Positions 44,855 to 56,700 of a stretch of DNA of 64,000 nucleotides are shown here, piece after piece (position 1 is the stretch's first letter; each line of letters opens with the position of its first letter). A program made the translations under genes and the position numbers. The stretch is taken from the NCBI RefSeq assembly GCF_001039355.2, contig NW_019775532.1, forward strand, positions 260,355 through 324,354. Direction: 5' to 3'. The notes beneath the pieces were generated by a model. It searched no databases, was not told where the DNA came from, and worked only from the letters and a program-made list of their open reading frames with translations. Source of the stretch: Lingula anatina (lineage: Eukaryota; Brachiopoda; Lingulata; Lingulida; Lingulidae).

Positions 44855-47814
44855 ATGAATCTGAGTTTGTACCTATTGTTGCTGGCGGTATTTGCAGCGG
44901 TGGCCTACGCGGCGACGTCTTGCAACGCGCCGGGGCTTGCACGGTACGTAGTGCAATACAGGGGAGAATGGACAAAGGCCAAGTTTCCAAAAATGTTCCC
45001 ACTACGAAGACCTTATGGCCCTGCCTCCTGGTCCAAAATGATGGGTGAGTAACAATTTAATTATTAAGTGAGTTCTGCGGTTTTAAAGGTAAGGTTTTCA
45101 ATAAGTTAACTGCAATTTAGACGAAACTTCACGAATTTTTAATTGCAATACAAATAAAAGACATTTAAAAATTGCTAATGACACCCTTTCTGTGTATGCA
45201 AAAAAGCGTAGTGGTTGTGATCTTAGAAGATAAAAAAATTGATTGCCGTGGAAACCTGATTTTTTTTGCCTGGAGATCATTTAGTAACTAAGTATTTTCC
45301 ACTTCGACTCGACATTTCTTTAATGTTTCCTTTTAGCAATAAGAATCGTCCGCTACATTACATTAATCGCAGGTTTGTCATTATCGCTAGCAATCATATC
45401 TTGTCGACCAAATTTGAAATTTTTGGTCCATTTTACACATTATGTACTTTCAAATATGTAATTGGGTACGATAGTCATTTCTGTTCTTTTTCTTCTATTT
45501 ACATATAGATATTTGCTACTAAGGCTAAACTATACAACACGTTCTGTGTTCCCCATCAGTTTAATTTGCTTATTACCCGGTCTGATACACCTTAAGAGGA
45601 TAACAACTGTTCGTTTTGGCCAAGAAAAAAAAACGGATTTTCCCGGGGTAAACGATGATTTTGCCATACTAACCAAAGGTTAATGAAACCATTTTGACAT
45701 TCAAAGTTAGTCCACGTTTTTTCCCAAAGTTTGTTTTTTGTATAAATATCTTAAGAGATTATTACGGAGGTATAGTCATCTTGAAAGGACCATGTAGTCT
45801 GATGGCAAGCACAGATTCCAGAATAATTGCAATAACCACTGTTTTGGTGGAAAAATGGAATATATTATTTTTCAATGGGTTGTTTACGGTGTTTTTATTA
45901 TGAAATATGAATCTGATACGAACAGTCATGACACCTTTAATCAATTCTACTTGTAGGTCGCTCCCACGATAGCACATACAGCATGTGGCATTTGGGACAA
46001 TTCGCAAACAACGGACTGAAACAGTTTGCCAAATCCGGCGCTACTGCGATTTTGGACCAGGATCCTCAAGGCCAGAAGGGCATATTCGATGTATTCACTG
46101 GCCCCAGGCTCCCCGCCGGCACAGGTGTCTCCAGAACCAGCTTCTTTGTTGACGGAAAGCACCCAAGTGTAAGATCAACTAGATTTTTAGATATAGCTTG
46201 GCTGTGGTATTCAGGACTTTTTTTGCAAAATTTTCCTTTATTATTCGTACGCTTATTCATTTCTGGCATCGTTTGTTTTTTCGGTTCTTTATTTGTTTAC
46301 TTACCTCACTGTCTCATGCTTGATGTGTGCATTTTTAACAATTTACGTTTTCTATTTAAATGCATCCTTTCATCCATTCAAAATCACTTGGACATGGAGA
46401 ATCAAAATCAACGTAATGTAAGTTCATATAAAATGAGTAATGCCACACGATGACTCGTCCCACACGAAGTAATTAACACCAAAACGGCACGGATGAGTAC
46501 ATCTCAAGTCACATCAATAAGTAAGACGACTAATTAAGCCTTTACTTCACAGGTTTCCATCGTGATACGAATGATTCCCAGCCCAGATTGGTTCGTGGGC
46601 GTAGACAGTCTTGACCTATGCGAAGGTGACCAATGGAAGGACAAGGTGACCATTCAGCTGAACCCCATCGACGCTGGGGTGGACAAGGGACTGACCTTTA
46701 CCTCACCAGACTGGCCCAGCAAGGAGAAGATTTCAGAGATCACCAGCAAGAGCCCGAGCCACCCTGCAAGCCCATTCTACTATCCCAAGCTGAACAAGCT
46801 ACCACGAATTGGAACCTTGACGTTTGAGAAGGCTCCCATCGACATCTCAGATGTTGATAACCTTAGCGATCTGCTTGATGACAATGACTACGTCGAGGAA
46901 GAGGGCACATGTAAGAGTTATTTCATTTTATTTCATTCTTTAATAGTTTATCAGAAAATGATATGTTAACGTTTAGTTAAGTGAAAATAAGGAGGAGGTT
47001 GCGCACTGACGAATGTCATCAATAATGCCGATGAAGATACAAAATACAAATTGGGCAGCTTTTGTACATTCTGATAATTCAGAAACCTAGTTGCGTTTTG
47101 TGGTTTTCTTTAGAAAAATTACATTTAACGGGGCAATATGACAAAAAATTAAAAAGTAGAAAATGCTCACGAAAGGGGAGACCTGAAAAAGTTACTGTCG
47201 TAGGATCAAAAGACTCGTCATAAGGCTGCCTCTTGGTAATCATTGGCGATTACATCCCAGTTATCTGGCTTCCCTTACAACTTCGTTATCCATAAACTGG
47301 GCTCGTCGTATTTCATCTTGTGCGAATGAGTGAACTTACTATTAAACTGTATGTGATGTTTCTCAAAGAAAAAAATACATCTTTTCAAATGTTTTTAATT
47401 TTCAAACAGCCTTTCTTCTTTTCTTCCTTTCTTCGTCTTGAATACGAAAAATCTGACGGGAATCTAGCCATTATTGGATAACCTCCTAGAAAATTAATAA
47501 CAAAATCCAGCGATACAAAAAAAACTTTTAAAAAGTAGAGATCAAATTTTCAAAACAGAATCTTGCGGCAAAAATGCTTTATATTAAAAATAACAATATT
47601 GGGTGATGATTTTGAAGCTCAAGATTAACTTTTTTACTAAAATAACTGTCATATTTTTCCAGCCACGCCCATAGATTGCGAGGTAGCAGACTGGGGCAAA
47701 TGGGGCCCATGCCAGGGCAAGTGTAAGACTGGCAGGAAGATCAGGTACCGTGTCGTCGTGCAACCCGCCATGAACGGAGGCGCTGAATGCCCCACGCTGA
47801 GTGACGAGGCGTGA
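44855..47814 (+). CDS. SPON2: Spondin-2 (mindin), C-terminus apparently truncated
   Basis: A secreted extracellular-matrix protein with an F-spondin domain and one thrombospondin type 1 repeat (TSR); mindin acts in matrix adhesion and innate recognition in vertebrates. Exons are 44855-45044, 45957-46168, 46553-46910 and 47663-47814; phases agree and give 303 aa. A signal peptide covers residues 1-19 ([19 protein letters not shown]). The spondin domain shows [34 protein letters not shown] and the diagnostic [19 protein letters not shown], then [16 protein letters not shown]. The TSR begins [17 protein letters not shown] and reaches ECPTLSDEA before TGA. It therefore has four of the six usual cysteines. 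A GT just before the stop (GAGGC|GTGAAG at 47811) could be a donor to an exon holding the last two cysteines, which I could not find. The first intron contains a TTAA-type MITE. Confidence 0.9.
45596..45936. mobile_element. TTAA-flanked MITE, copy 1
   Basis: This 341-bp element is bounded by TTAA (45592-45595 and 45937-45940). Its imperfect inverted ends are GAGGATAACAACTGTTCG and CGAACAGTCATGACACCT. It aligns end to end, in the same orientation, with the element at 53016-53347, including shared ATTCAAAGTTAGTCC and TCTTAAGAGATT blocks. TTAA target sites point to piggyBac- or Kolobok-type mobilisation. It lies in the first spondin intron, 16 nt before the exon-2 acceptor. Confidence 0.8.
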
Positions 47815-48385
47815 AGACCAGGACACTAGCAAGATCAGAAATCCAAGGTTTCTCTCAATGTCGCCAACTTCCACGGACGCTATATACAGCTAGAAATGCT
47901 ACGTTCAGAGCTTGAGATTTTAATAATATGTTTATCTACGTCTTGTCGCCAGAGGCCTTATAACGAAGTAAGAAGTCAGTGACATTTCTATGTCCGTAAG
48001 GGCTCAGTTCTACATTCATTTTTATGTCAGCAAGTGGTGTTTGGCTCAAATCATCAAACTGCTTGATGTCTGTGTCTTGGTATGCACCATATATGCCTTT
48101 TTGGAGAGCTACAGATAAAACTAGCAAAAAGTAAAAACATTACACGTGTAAATAATACAGAGCAAAGAGTCAATGAATGTAACTTAAACAACTATTTTTC
48201 TGTCGTTCGTTCTGCACTTATTGGTATGCATATGATGTTAAAAACACGACGCGCCACGCAATCCTGATCATTGGAAATACATATAGGCTTATTGCAGTTC
48301 TTTCATGTTGACAGCATGTTATGTTATCTATGTAGTGTCAGGGAATGCTTTCATTAAATCATTTCAGATAACTTTGGTGACTTTG
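47815..48385. other. Intergenic after spondin
   Basis: No supported gene. A minus-strand open stretch (47936-48120) follows a possible acceptor (CTAG) and could be an orphan exon, but it has no recognised domain. The missing end of the spondin TSR would be expected here or in the badly assembled stretch that follows. Confidence 0.4.
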
Positions 48386-49358
48386 GTACTGATGATATTT
48401 TAATGCGACTCATTTTCGGTTTCCTATAAAAAGAAAGTTATTCACGCTATTGCCTATCTTAACGCTTCCATCCACCGCGTTTGTTCATAAAAACCTAATG
48501 TTCGATCTCCCTTTCAAGATCCCTTAATTCACATATAAAGAGTGCGTTTCTAAGTGCACATTAAACTAATAATCATGATAGGTTATCTCCGTGAGACTGT
48601 AATACTAAGCTCAGTGCTTTTAAACCAAACCCTCCGATTGCTTAATGGCGGGAATTGGGAACTCATTTTCGGTTAAGGAGACAAAAATTCAAAAACGAAC
48701 CACTGGCAGCGTCTGTGTATTGGTTTAGAGATACGACAACGTGAGTTTGACTCTGGTACATGCACATAGAGAGTACGTATTCTAAATGCAATCAAGATCC
48801 GTGTTCACCGAGTATTAACATTTTCACAGAGTATCTCAGGTTAGCAGTTGGCCAACTCTGAATCTAAAGAANGTACTGATGATATTTTAATGCGACTCAT
48901 TTTCGGTTTCCTATAAAAAGAAAGTTATTCACGCTATTGCCTATCTTAACGCTTCCATCCACCGCGTTTGTTCATAAAAACCTAATGTTCGATCTCCCTT
49001 TCAAGATCCCTTAATTCACATATAAAGAGTGCGTTTCTAAGTGCACATTAAACTAATAATCATGATAGGTTATCTCCGTGAGACTGTAATACTAAGCTCA
49101 GTGCTTTTAAACCAAACCCTCCGATTGCTTAATGGCGGGAATTGGGAACTCATTTTCGGTTAAGGAGACAAAAATTCAAAAACGAACCACTGGCAGCGTC
49201 TGTGTATTGGTTTAGAGATACGACAACGTGAGTTTGACTCTGGTACATGCACATAGAGAGTACGTATTCTAAATGCAATCAAGATCCGTGTTCACCGAGT
49301 ATGAACATTTTCACAGAGTATCTCCGGTTAGCAGTTGGCCAACTCTGAATCTAAAGAA
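48386..49358. repeat. 486-bp direct duplication around a single N (assembly seam)
   Basis: Positions 48386-48871 are repeated at 48873-49358, with an N at 48872. The copies differ at only two positions noticed (GTATTAAC/GTATGAAC and TCTCAGG/TCTCCGG near their ends). A one-base gap exactly between near-identical copies is the signature of two overlapping contigs that were not merged, probably allelic. It is not read as biology. Confidence 0.93.
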
Positions 49359-49963
49359 TCACAAAAGTGCATATGAAAATTTAAAATATATTTGTCTCAT
49401 TTCTTTCTAAGATTCACATATATTATCCATATAATAATTCTATATCATTAACAACAACAAAAATTGTTTCAACTAAATCCCTTGCAACAATTTTCTATCG
49501 TTTTAGTTTAGGCCTACTGTAAAACAATAAAGGCACAGGGGCGCTTTTTTACCAAAATAAAGTGATACTCGAAATTGATAATCATTATAAGAATTAAATC
49601 TGCCGTGTTTATTTAAACCATCAAATCTTCACTAGTAAAAAACGGCCTAACGCACTGAGGCCTATGACAGCGAGGTGTGATATAATATTGGATGTCCGTC
49701 AGGACAACAGAAATTTTAAAAATGGAATGATTAAAGGACAATAGGAATAAATAAATTAAATAATTAAAAATGAAAGATAACCAAGCGGATTTGAATGTAA
49801 TGTTTTGAAAAAAAAAATGAAAAAATTTTTGATAATAACCAGAAGGGAAGGCAGTGAAGTGCGCTCAAAATCCGGTTTTTGTTTCGAGAGGTGTTTTGCA
49901 GAAATTATTCGTTCCTTACGACATATGTAATACGCACTGTGTTCTGATTAAATTACTGAAATG

Positions 49964-51391
49964 TCACTGAGAGCTACAGCTCTTGTGTTTGTCAGCCCTC
50001 TGAGGTATACGTGCACGTTGCCGCACGTCTCTTTGTTGCACCTGTTGGTTGTGTCGTCCTTGCACACCCCTGCTGCCTTCATGTGGCAAATAAACACGCC
50101 CTGCTGCGGCGGACGACGCACCAGGATTGCTGGGCTGGTTACTACCCCCCACATCTAGAGTTGGACTGCTGTGTGATCTTGCGCTCTTTGAGGACTCCTC
50201 AGCACTTTCTTTCCTTGTCTGAACTCTTCCGAATAAGCCATCTAATACTTTCCCATCTGTGAGGTCACTATTGGGAGAGGATATGTAAACATCGGCGCTG
50301 TTCACTGGTTTTTTGGCAGGCACGATATCCAGCTTCTCAACTTTCCCTTCCAAACTTTGAACGTATGTAGCTACCTCGGCATCACATCCACACGTTTCCA
50401 GTTCCTCAATAAACCCAGCTAAACCTTGAGACGTAACGCATCCATCCTTGAGTGCAGCCAAGGTTAGGGAAAGTCCACGCATTTGCTGTTCGAACTCATT
50501 GTCGATTTTTTCCATTACTTTTTCTTTGTGTTTGCCTAGTTGAGTAACAAGTTTCTCGTAGCGGTCTTCGACTTTCTGCTTTAATCCGGACTTCGAAGTT
50601 TCTAGCGACAAGGTTGCATTTTCATGTTCTTTAATAGCTGCTTGGTGTTTTTCTGTATTCCCTTTGACCACTTTCAGCATATTTTGTAACTGGCCTCTGT
50701 GCTTGTCTGCTACCGATGTCAGCTCAATGAAACTGTGTTTGCTGTGCGACTTGACAACGCATTCCCTGCAAATAACTTCACTATCATCAATGCAGTAATA
50801 AGTTAAAATTTCAGCAGGATGGCTACGGCATTTTATTTTTCTTCTCTGAAGCATCGTGGTTTTGCTGTCAGCACTGCTGTAATCTTTGAGCAACATGATC
50901 TCGTGTGCTTCGGTAATTTTGAGGGCTTTGTGTGACTTTTCACAATGGCCACATAGCAGCTGATCGCATTCCAGGCAGATGGACAAGGCAACGGTACCGC
51001 ACACACATAGGTTTTCTTCTGTGACATTTTGGAGAAGAGCACGCTTACGTTTTTGTAGTTTTTCCTTGAGATTGTTAGCCAACAGATTAGTTGGAAACCC
51101 CTTAGCACCTTCTTCTGGTACTTGAATTTCTTTGCAACACACTGGGCAAGAGAATTTCATCTGAAAGCCCGCGGTACCATATTTAGGGTTTAGACGCCGT
51201 AAATAATCCTCTATACACCCTAAACAGAACGTGTGGTAACATGGCAGGCCCTTTGGTTCTTTGAAAAGTTCCATGCATATTTGACACGTGAGAAAGTCTT
51301 CGTTGATCTGCGTCGAAAGGCTTGCGTATGCATCAGGGGAGGGTTTCGGTTGTGTCTTGGATGTCCCAGGAATCGACATGTCCCCAGACAT
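49964..51391 (-). CDS. TRIM protein: RING, two B-boxes, coiled coil
   Basis: A probable RING-type E3 ubiquitin ligase of the tripartite-motif family. The start chosen is ATG at 51391 (MSGDMSIPGTS), giving 475 aa. Upstream frame sequence contains a good acceptor (TTCTTTTAG|ATTCAAG), suggesting a 5' UTR intron. The RING spans about residues 36-93 (CQICMELF..., CYHTFCLGC, CPVC). B-box 1 is near 125-165 (CVCGTVALSICLECDQLLC) and B-box 2 near 183-222 (CRSHPAEILTYYC...CRECVVKSHSKH). A coiled coil runs to about residue 345. The rest is Ser-rich with low complexity and ends without an NHL, filamin or B30.2 domain. The true 3' end is uncertain: donors such as CAACAG|GTGCAA near 50050 could splice onward. 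All zinc ligands expected in RING and B-box 2 look intact. Confidence 0.85.
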   Translation of the reverse strand: MSGDMSIPGTSKTQPKPSPDAYASLSTQINEDFLTCQICMELFKEPKGLPCYHTFCLGCIEDYLRRLNPKYGTAGFQMKFSCPVCCKEIQVPEEGAKGFPTNLLANNLKEKLQKRKRALLQNVTEENLCVCGTVALSICLECDQLLCGHCEKSHKALKITEAHEIMLLKDYSSADSKTTMLQRRKIKCRSHPAEILTYYCIDDSEVICRECVVKSHSKHSFIELTSVADKHRGQLQNMLKVVKGNTEKHQAAIKEHENATLSLETSKSGLKQKVEDRYEKLVTQLGKHKEKVMEKIDNEFEQQMRGLSLTLAALKDGCVTSQGLAGFIEELETCGCDAEVATYVQSLEGKVEKLDIVPAKKPVNSADVYISSPNSDLTDGKVLDGLFGRVQTRKESAEESSKSARSHSSPTLDVGGSNQPSNPGASSAAAGRVYLPHEGSRGVQGRHNQQVQQRDVRQRARIPQRADKHKSCSSQ

Positions 51392-51502
51392 ATTCTGTAA
51401 CTCAGCAGCCTGCTTGGTGGATTTCCTATCTCTTGAATCTAAAAGAAAGTATGCGACAAGTTTTAGAGCATGACGCGCATTTAGGTGTATCCAAAAAGTC
51501 AT

Positions 51503-52727
51503 AAATTATGCATGTTGTCACCATTGCTTAGATGGCACCCGTGACACTTTTAAATGTGGCCCCGAGGTCGCGCGCTTGGACCAAGCCAAGCCGATGGTAT
51601 CTCTATTCACTTTAATAAAAGGTCTCTAAAGGAGTCATATGAATGTGTTGGCTGATACCATCAGACATACCCCCTACTTACTTATCAAAATGTCCCGTCA
51701 AGTCACGAAAAACGAAGCGCTGTTTTTAATATTTTTCCAGCCGTTGTTCTCAACTTACCTGAACTGGCAAATGTACATAGGATACGGGCTTATAACTTCA
51801 TCGCGCTTTGTGTACCGAGACTATGTTAGCTTACTGCGACCGTGAATAAGGCGACATTCAAATCGACAAGACTTTGCCTTTGTGGCAGATCGATTATATG
51901 CTGTGAAGAATAGTGCTCAATAACAATATGAATTTATAGCAGAATACAAAGGCGGTCGCGCGGGACACCTTAACCTACTTAGCCTACCTTAGCTTGACGT
52001 CACGGGGACTCGAATCCAGTAACCGAAACTGCATCTAAGTTAAAATATTCTAACAGTTGGTTCTTACTGTCCAGTAGTCGATAAACCCGTTGACTATTTG
52101 TTCTCTTTGTCCAGTTCACTGAGCTTAATATACAATAACACGTTTAAATCACGAGGTGTTTGTACACGGCGTATGCCATTTCAAATCAAACAATTGATAC
52201 AGCCCTTGTATTGAATGTTAAAGAAAATAAAGATCTGTTCTCGTGTTTCTTCTCCTTAAAAATAATGAGTCACAACCATAACAACGATGAATCAACAAAA
52301 AAAGGGGAATATAAATGTCTATTTTAACATATATATATCATATATATGATCATATATATATAGGCCTATCATTCAATTTATCGTACGGTCGCAATTTTTG
52401 CCATAGTCTTCTTTTTTCACAATTCAATTATTATTATAAATACGAAAAGGTTATATGTAATTATGCATAGGAATGTCAAAACTTGCAAAATGAATGCTAA
52501 GATAGAGTTATTGTGCATCTTTTAGATATAAAAGGAATTATATAACTGCCAACGTCAAAAACATAGAAAACATTGGTCATCGCCCAATAAATCACAACTC
52601 CACACCTCTCTATGGTAAACCATTACATCGCTGGCAGAGACCATATGTGCACACATTTCAAAGCTCTAACGATTACTGTCAAAGTATAAACTTAAAAATC
52701 ACCCCATTTGAATTATTATTGTTGTTG

Positions 52728-52765
<38 letters not shown>

Positions 52766-53011
52766 TGAAAAACAATGAATAAATTATAGTCACAAATCAT
52801 GCATTCCTCGACCCTTCCTCGAACTTGGATTCGGTGTTTTGTTCAGCTTCTAATGAAATAACTAATTAGTTCTTAACGAATCATGATTAATTTGCACCGC
52901 CACGTCTACCTGATCAATTTCAGAAGGAAGTGTCAACATCAGACACTTTTGTTTGAGGAGTTTTATCGTTTATAAGTCTGAATTGGGAATGATAAGCAAT
53001 TTTGAATGATA
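51503..53011. other. Intergenic, TRIM to RPF1
   Basis: No gene seen. The region holds an AT palindrome near 52330-52365 (ATATATATCATATATATGATCATAT) and an (ATT)n run at about 52732-52764. Confidence 0.5.
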
Positions 53012-53015
53012 TTAA

Positions 53016-53347
53016 AGGGATAATAACTCTTCGTTTCGGCCAAAAAATGAATCCTGGAGTAAACAACAATTTTCCCATACTTACCAATGGTTAATGAATC
53101 CGTTTTAACATTCAAAGTTAGTCCCTGCTTTTTTTCTAAAAAGTTTTTTTTTGTTAAAATCTCTTAAGAGATTTTAACAGAGGATAGCCATCAAAGGAGG
53201 TCACGTGGTCTACAGACAAGCTCAGATATCAGAATAATAGCTATAACTGCCGTTTTTGTGGTAAAACAGAATATATTATATTTCTATGAGTTATTCACAA
53301 TGTTTTTATTGTGTAATATAGATCTCACACGAAGAGTTATTATCCCT
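53016..53347. mobile_element. TTAA-flanked MITE, copy 2
   Basis: This 332-bp element has perfect 18-bp inverted termini, AGGGATAATAACTCTTCG and CGAAGAGTTATTATCCCT, and is flanked exactly by TTAA (53012-53015 and 53348-53351). It is the better preserved copy of the element in the spondin intron at 45596-45936. It has no coding capacity. Confidence 0.9.
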
Positions 53348-53730
53348 TTAAGACAAAGAATATGATGTTGGGACATTTTTAGAAATTTTAAAGTTAAACT
53401 TTACTATGAAAAATAAAATTGTTCAGCCAAATTTTCCTTACACAATGACACTTGAGAATTGCTCAGAGAGCTCGCTAGAGGGCAGTTGCATTCAGCCTCA
53501 AAACATCGACTGAGCTCATCTTGGGATGTCGTGCAGAGCTAGCAGTACATTAGTTTAGTTTTAGTTATAAAATGGTATCATTTAATCTTTACATATCTTT
53601 AACTTATACTTTTACATATTGATTGATTTATAGAATTATTTTGATAAATAAAAGGTGAGCGATTGCTTTACAGAAGATATTTGAAGTGTAATTCTGGAAT
53701 TTTTCTAAAGGAAACTCTACGTCAAATGTG

Positions 53731-56700
53731 ATGCAAACAAACATGGCGAAAGAAAAAAGCATGGACGGGGAGCGTGCGGAAAAAACAGAGGTTTTACTCC
53801 CGAAACCTAATATTTCCAGATTCAAGAACAAAATCAGGAGATCTGAGGCCTTCAGAGAGATGAAAAAACAGCAGATAAAGGTACTTTTAATTTGTTGGAT
53901 ATACCACCACTGGCACAGTGCCAACAGACAGCTGCTCGACTCGGTCTGAGTTCATGAATCAGGCTTTGCTTCTGTCTACATTAAAAAGATGACTAAATAA
54001 ATAAATAAATAAATAGATAAATAAGATATTTTGACGTTGAGTAAGTTCACAAACCGTGAATGAGAGGGTTAGTGACAGAAAACTTGGACCAATCGTCACC
54101 TTACATTTGCTTCTCATCGAATACAGTAACTTTGCGGCAGGAATGTACGTTGCCACGCTCGGCTGTCACCTTGATTGGATAGTAAACGGTTGTAAAATCG
54201 CTAAATAATATTAAAACCAGGTGCATAAACTTGAAAACCACCTAGGACAACCTTAGACTGCCACATTAATCCAATACAATGCAAAAATAAACTATAACAA
54301 GTGGTTAAAGCCTTCAAACCGAATGTCAAAATTCAACCTCTGATGTTTATTTCGGTCCACTCTAACCTCCAATTACGAAAAAGAAGCCATGCCATTGGAC
54401 AATACGACCTCTGCGGTTACGTCATTTCCTGAATTGAAGGTTAGAGTGGACCGATATAAACATCAGAGGTGGAATTTTGATTTACGGTTTGACCATGCAC
54501 GGAATTTACAAACGAGCGACGGGGTGATGTAGCCTGCAGTATTTGCGGTAAGCGTGCCAAGTTTAAGGCCGCTCCGATGCCCGGCAGTATTTTATTTTGA
54601 TTATTATGTTGAAAATGGTTGAGTTTTGTTTCACAAGCTGACTCTATTTTATTGTCTCTATGGAGGTATATGGGGACTTTACGACATTCGGTTTGAAGGC
54701 TTTAACCACTTGTTATAGTTTATTTTTGCATTGTATTGGATTAATGTGGCAGTCTAAGGTTGTCCTAGGTGGTTTTCAAGTTTATGCACCCGGTTTTAAT
54801 ATCATTTAGTGATTTTACGACGACCGTTTACTATCCAATCAAGGTGACAGCCGAGCGTGTACGTTGCCAAAATAGGTATATCTCAGTAAAGTTGCATGTG
54901 ACCTGCCAAAATGCTTATGTTGCCAAAGTAAGTATAAGGTGTTAAGTCTCATACTATTTGCCAAAGAAAATGAAACATAGTTCAGAATTATTTTTAAAAG
55001 AGAACATTAATTATTTGAAGTTCAAAACATTTTTTTATCAGATGGACATCATGACTTCAAAGGTCTGATGAAATCGTAACAATCTTTCCAGAATACAACA
55101 TATAATTTGCATGATCACATATTTGAGGACTAATGTAGAGGCCAGTTATTTGAAATGTCATTAGAAATACATAGCTATTTTTTCTTCATTTCAGCTGAAA
55201 AAGAAGGAAAAGAAAAAGAGAAAGCAAGAAGAAGCTGAGCTTGGGGATCAGGTAATTTGGATAAATAAATAAAAACACTATGGCTCATTTTACTTTTTAT
55301 GCCTTTCAAGTATATTCGTTAAAATATATTGGATATGTTGGGTAAAATGGTATCAAGGGAACAATAAGGAGGCTTTCTAAAAAAAAAGGTGAATTCAGAT
55401 GTTGACAAAGAATAAAAATTTAAATTTTACGTAAATTTCAGGCGCCACCCAAGAAAGTTCCAAAAACAATAGAAAATATGAGAGTGCCAGATGAAACTAT
55501 GGTGAATCCAGAAGATGATGAGGTTTGTTTAAAAAAGTGAAAGCCTTGTTTATAACAAATTTCATTTCCAGTAAATTTGTCACCTAAAGTTGCCACATAT
55601 TATTTTGCCAGTAAAGAACTGCAAGCAGAAGTATAGTCACGAGGCAACAGATCAGACCATAATTTTATATGACTGGATATGATTGAATAATTCTTACTTA
55701 ACAACAGGTGCTACAAGATGAAGCTCAAGATGAGATGGCGTCATACTTCAACAGACAGTCATGTCCAAAGATTCTGATTACAACAAGTGACAGGCCTGGC
55801 AAGGTAAAGCGATGTGTGATTAACTCATAATTTGCTTTTGCTCAATCCCACACATTTGTGAGCTTGTGCAGAATTTGATTGGTAATTGATCTCTAACAAA
55901 GCCATTGCTTCCAGAGCAATGTGTTGGACCATAATATTATTGTTCACTTTTTAGAGTAGATATCATATTGGTTGTAATAAATCAATGCACTCAAAGAGTA
56001 TTTGTAATTTTTTTACTCAAGTATTTTTTTGCATACTTTTCAGAAAACAAATTGTTTTTGTAAGGAACTTAAGAAATGCTTTCCCAACTCAGAATTATAC
56101 TACAGAAGAGGTTTGGACTTGAAAAAAATCATACCGCAGGCATTGGCAAAGAATTTTACTGATCTGCTTGTTATACATGAGGACAGAAAAGAGCCAAGTA
56201 TCCTTTGAATAATAGATATAAGTATCTCATCTTAATTGTGCCAAGCCTGAGTAAATGCAGTTTCTTATCATTTGTTTGATATTTTGAAAAAAATTGTTTG
56301 GCTTTTGTTGTTTTGATTGGCATATGGCATTGAGATTTGTTTTATATAAATTTTATACCAATGATAAATAATGAATTGCTTTGGGATTTGTCACTGGTAA
56401 TGTATGCCCACAAGATTGCATTGGATATCAGATTTTCAATAGTACAACATGAAAGCAGTCCTATGGAATGGATGCTTCTGGACATATGACTATTGTTGAT
56501 ATTTCATTGATGCTATTTCCTTGATGTGTCATCTTAGATGGACTAGTCATTTCACACTTACCAGATGGACCCACAGCACATTTTAAGATGTCCAGTGTCA
56601 AATTAACAACACAGTTGAAGGTGAGCGTCAACATGTGTTAAAAGCTAATCTGCTGAATTCAGTAATGGATGTACATACATTCCATTTATGCATTTGGCCA

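Noticed and set aside
47812-47814. TGA in the spondin TSR as a selenocysteine codon
   Set aside because: It sits near an expected Cys, but the paired position is TAG, which cannot be selenocysteine, and no SECIS-like element was recognised.
47936-48127. Minus-strand open stretch with a possible acceptor, downstream of TRIM
   Set aside because: It looks faintly protein-like (DLSQTPLADIKMNVELSPYG) and lies in the right direction to be a late TRIM exon, but no domain is recognised, no phase-matched donor was established, and an assembly seam intervenes.
48386-49358. Recent segmental duplication
   Set aside because: The N lies exactly between the two copies and they are nearly identical, which fits an unmerged contig overlap better.
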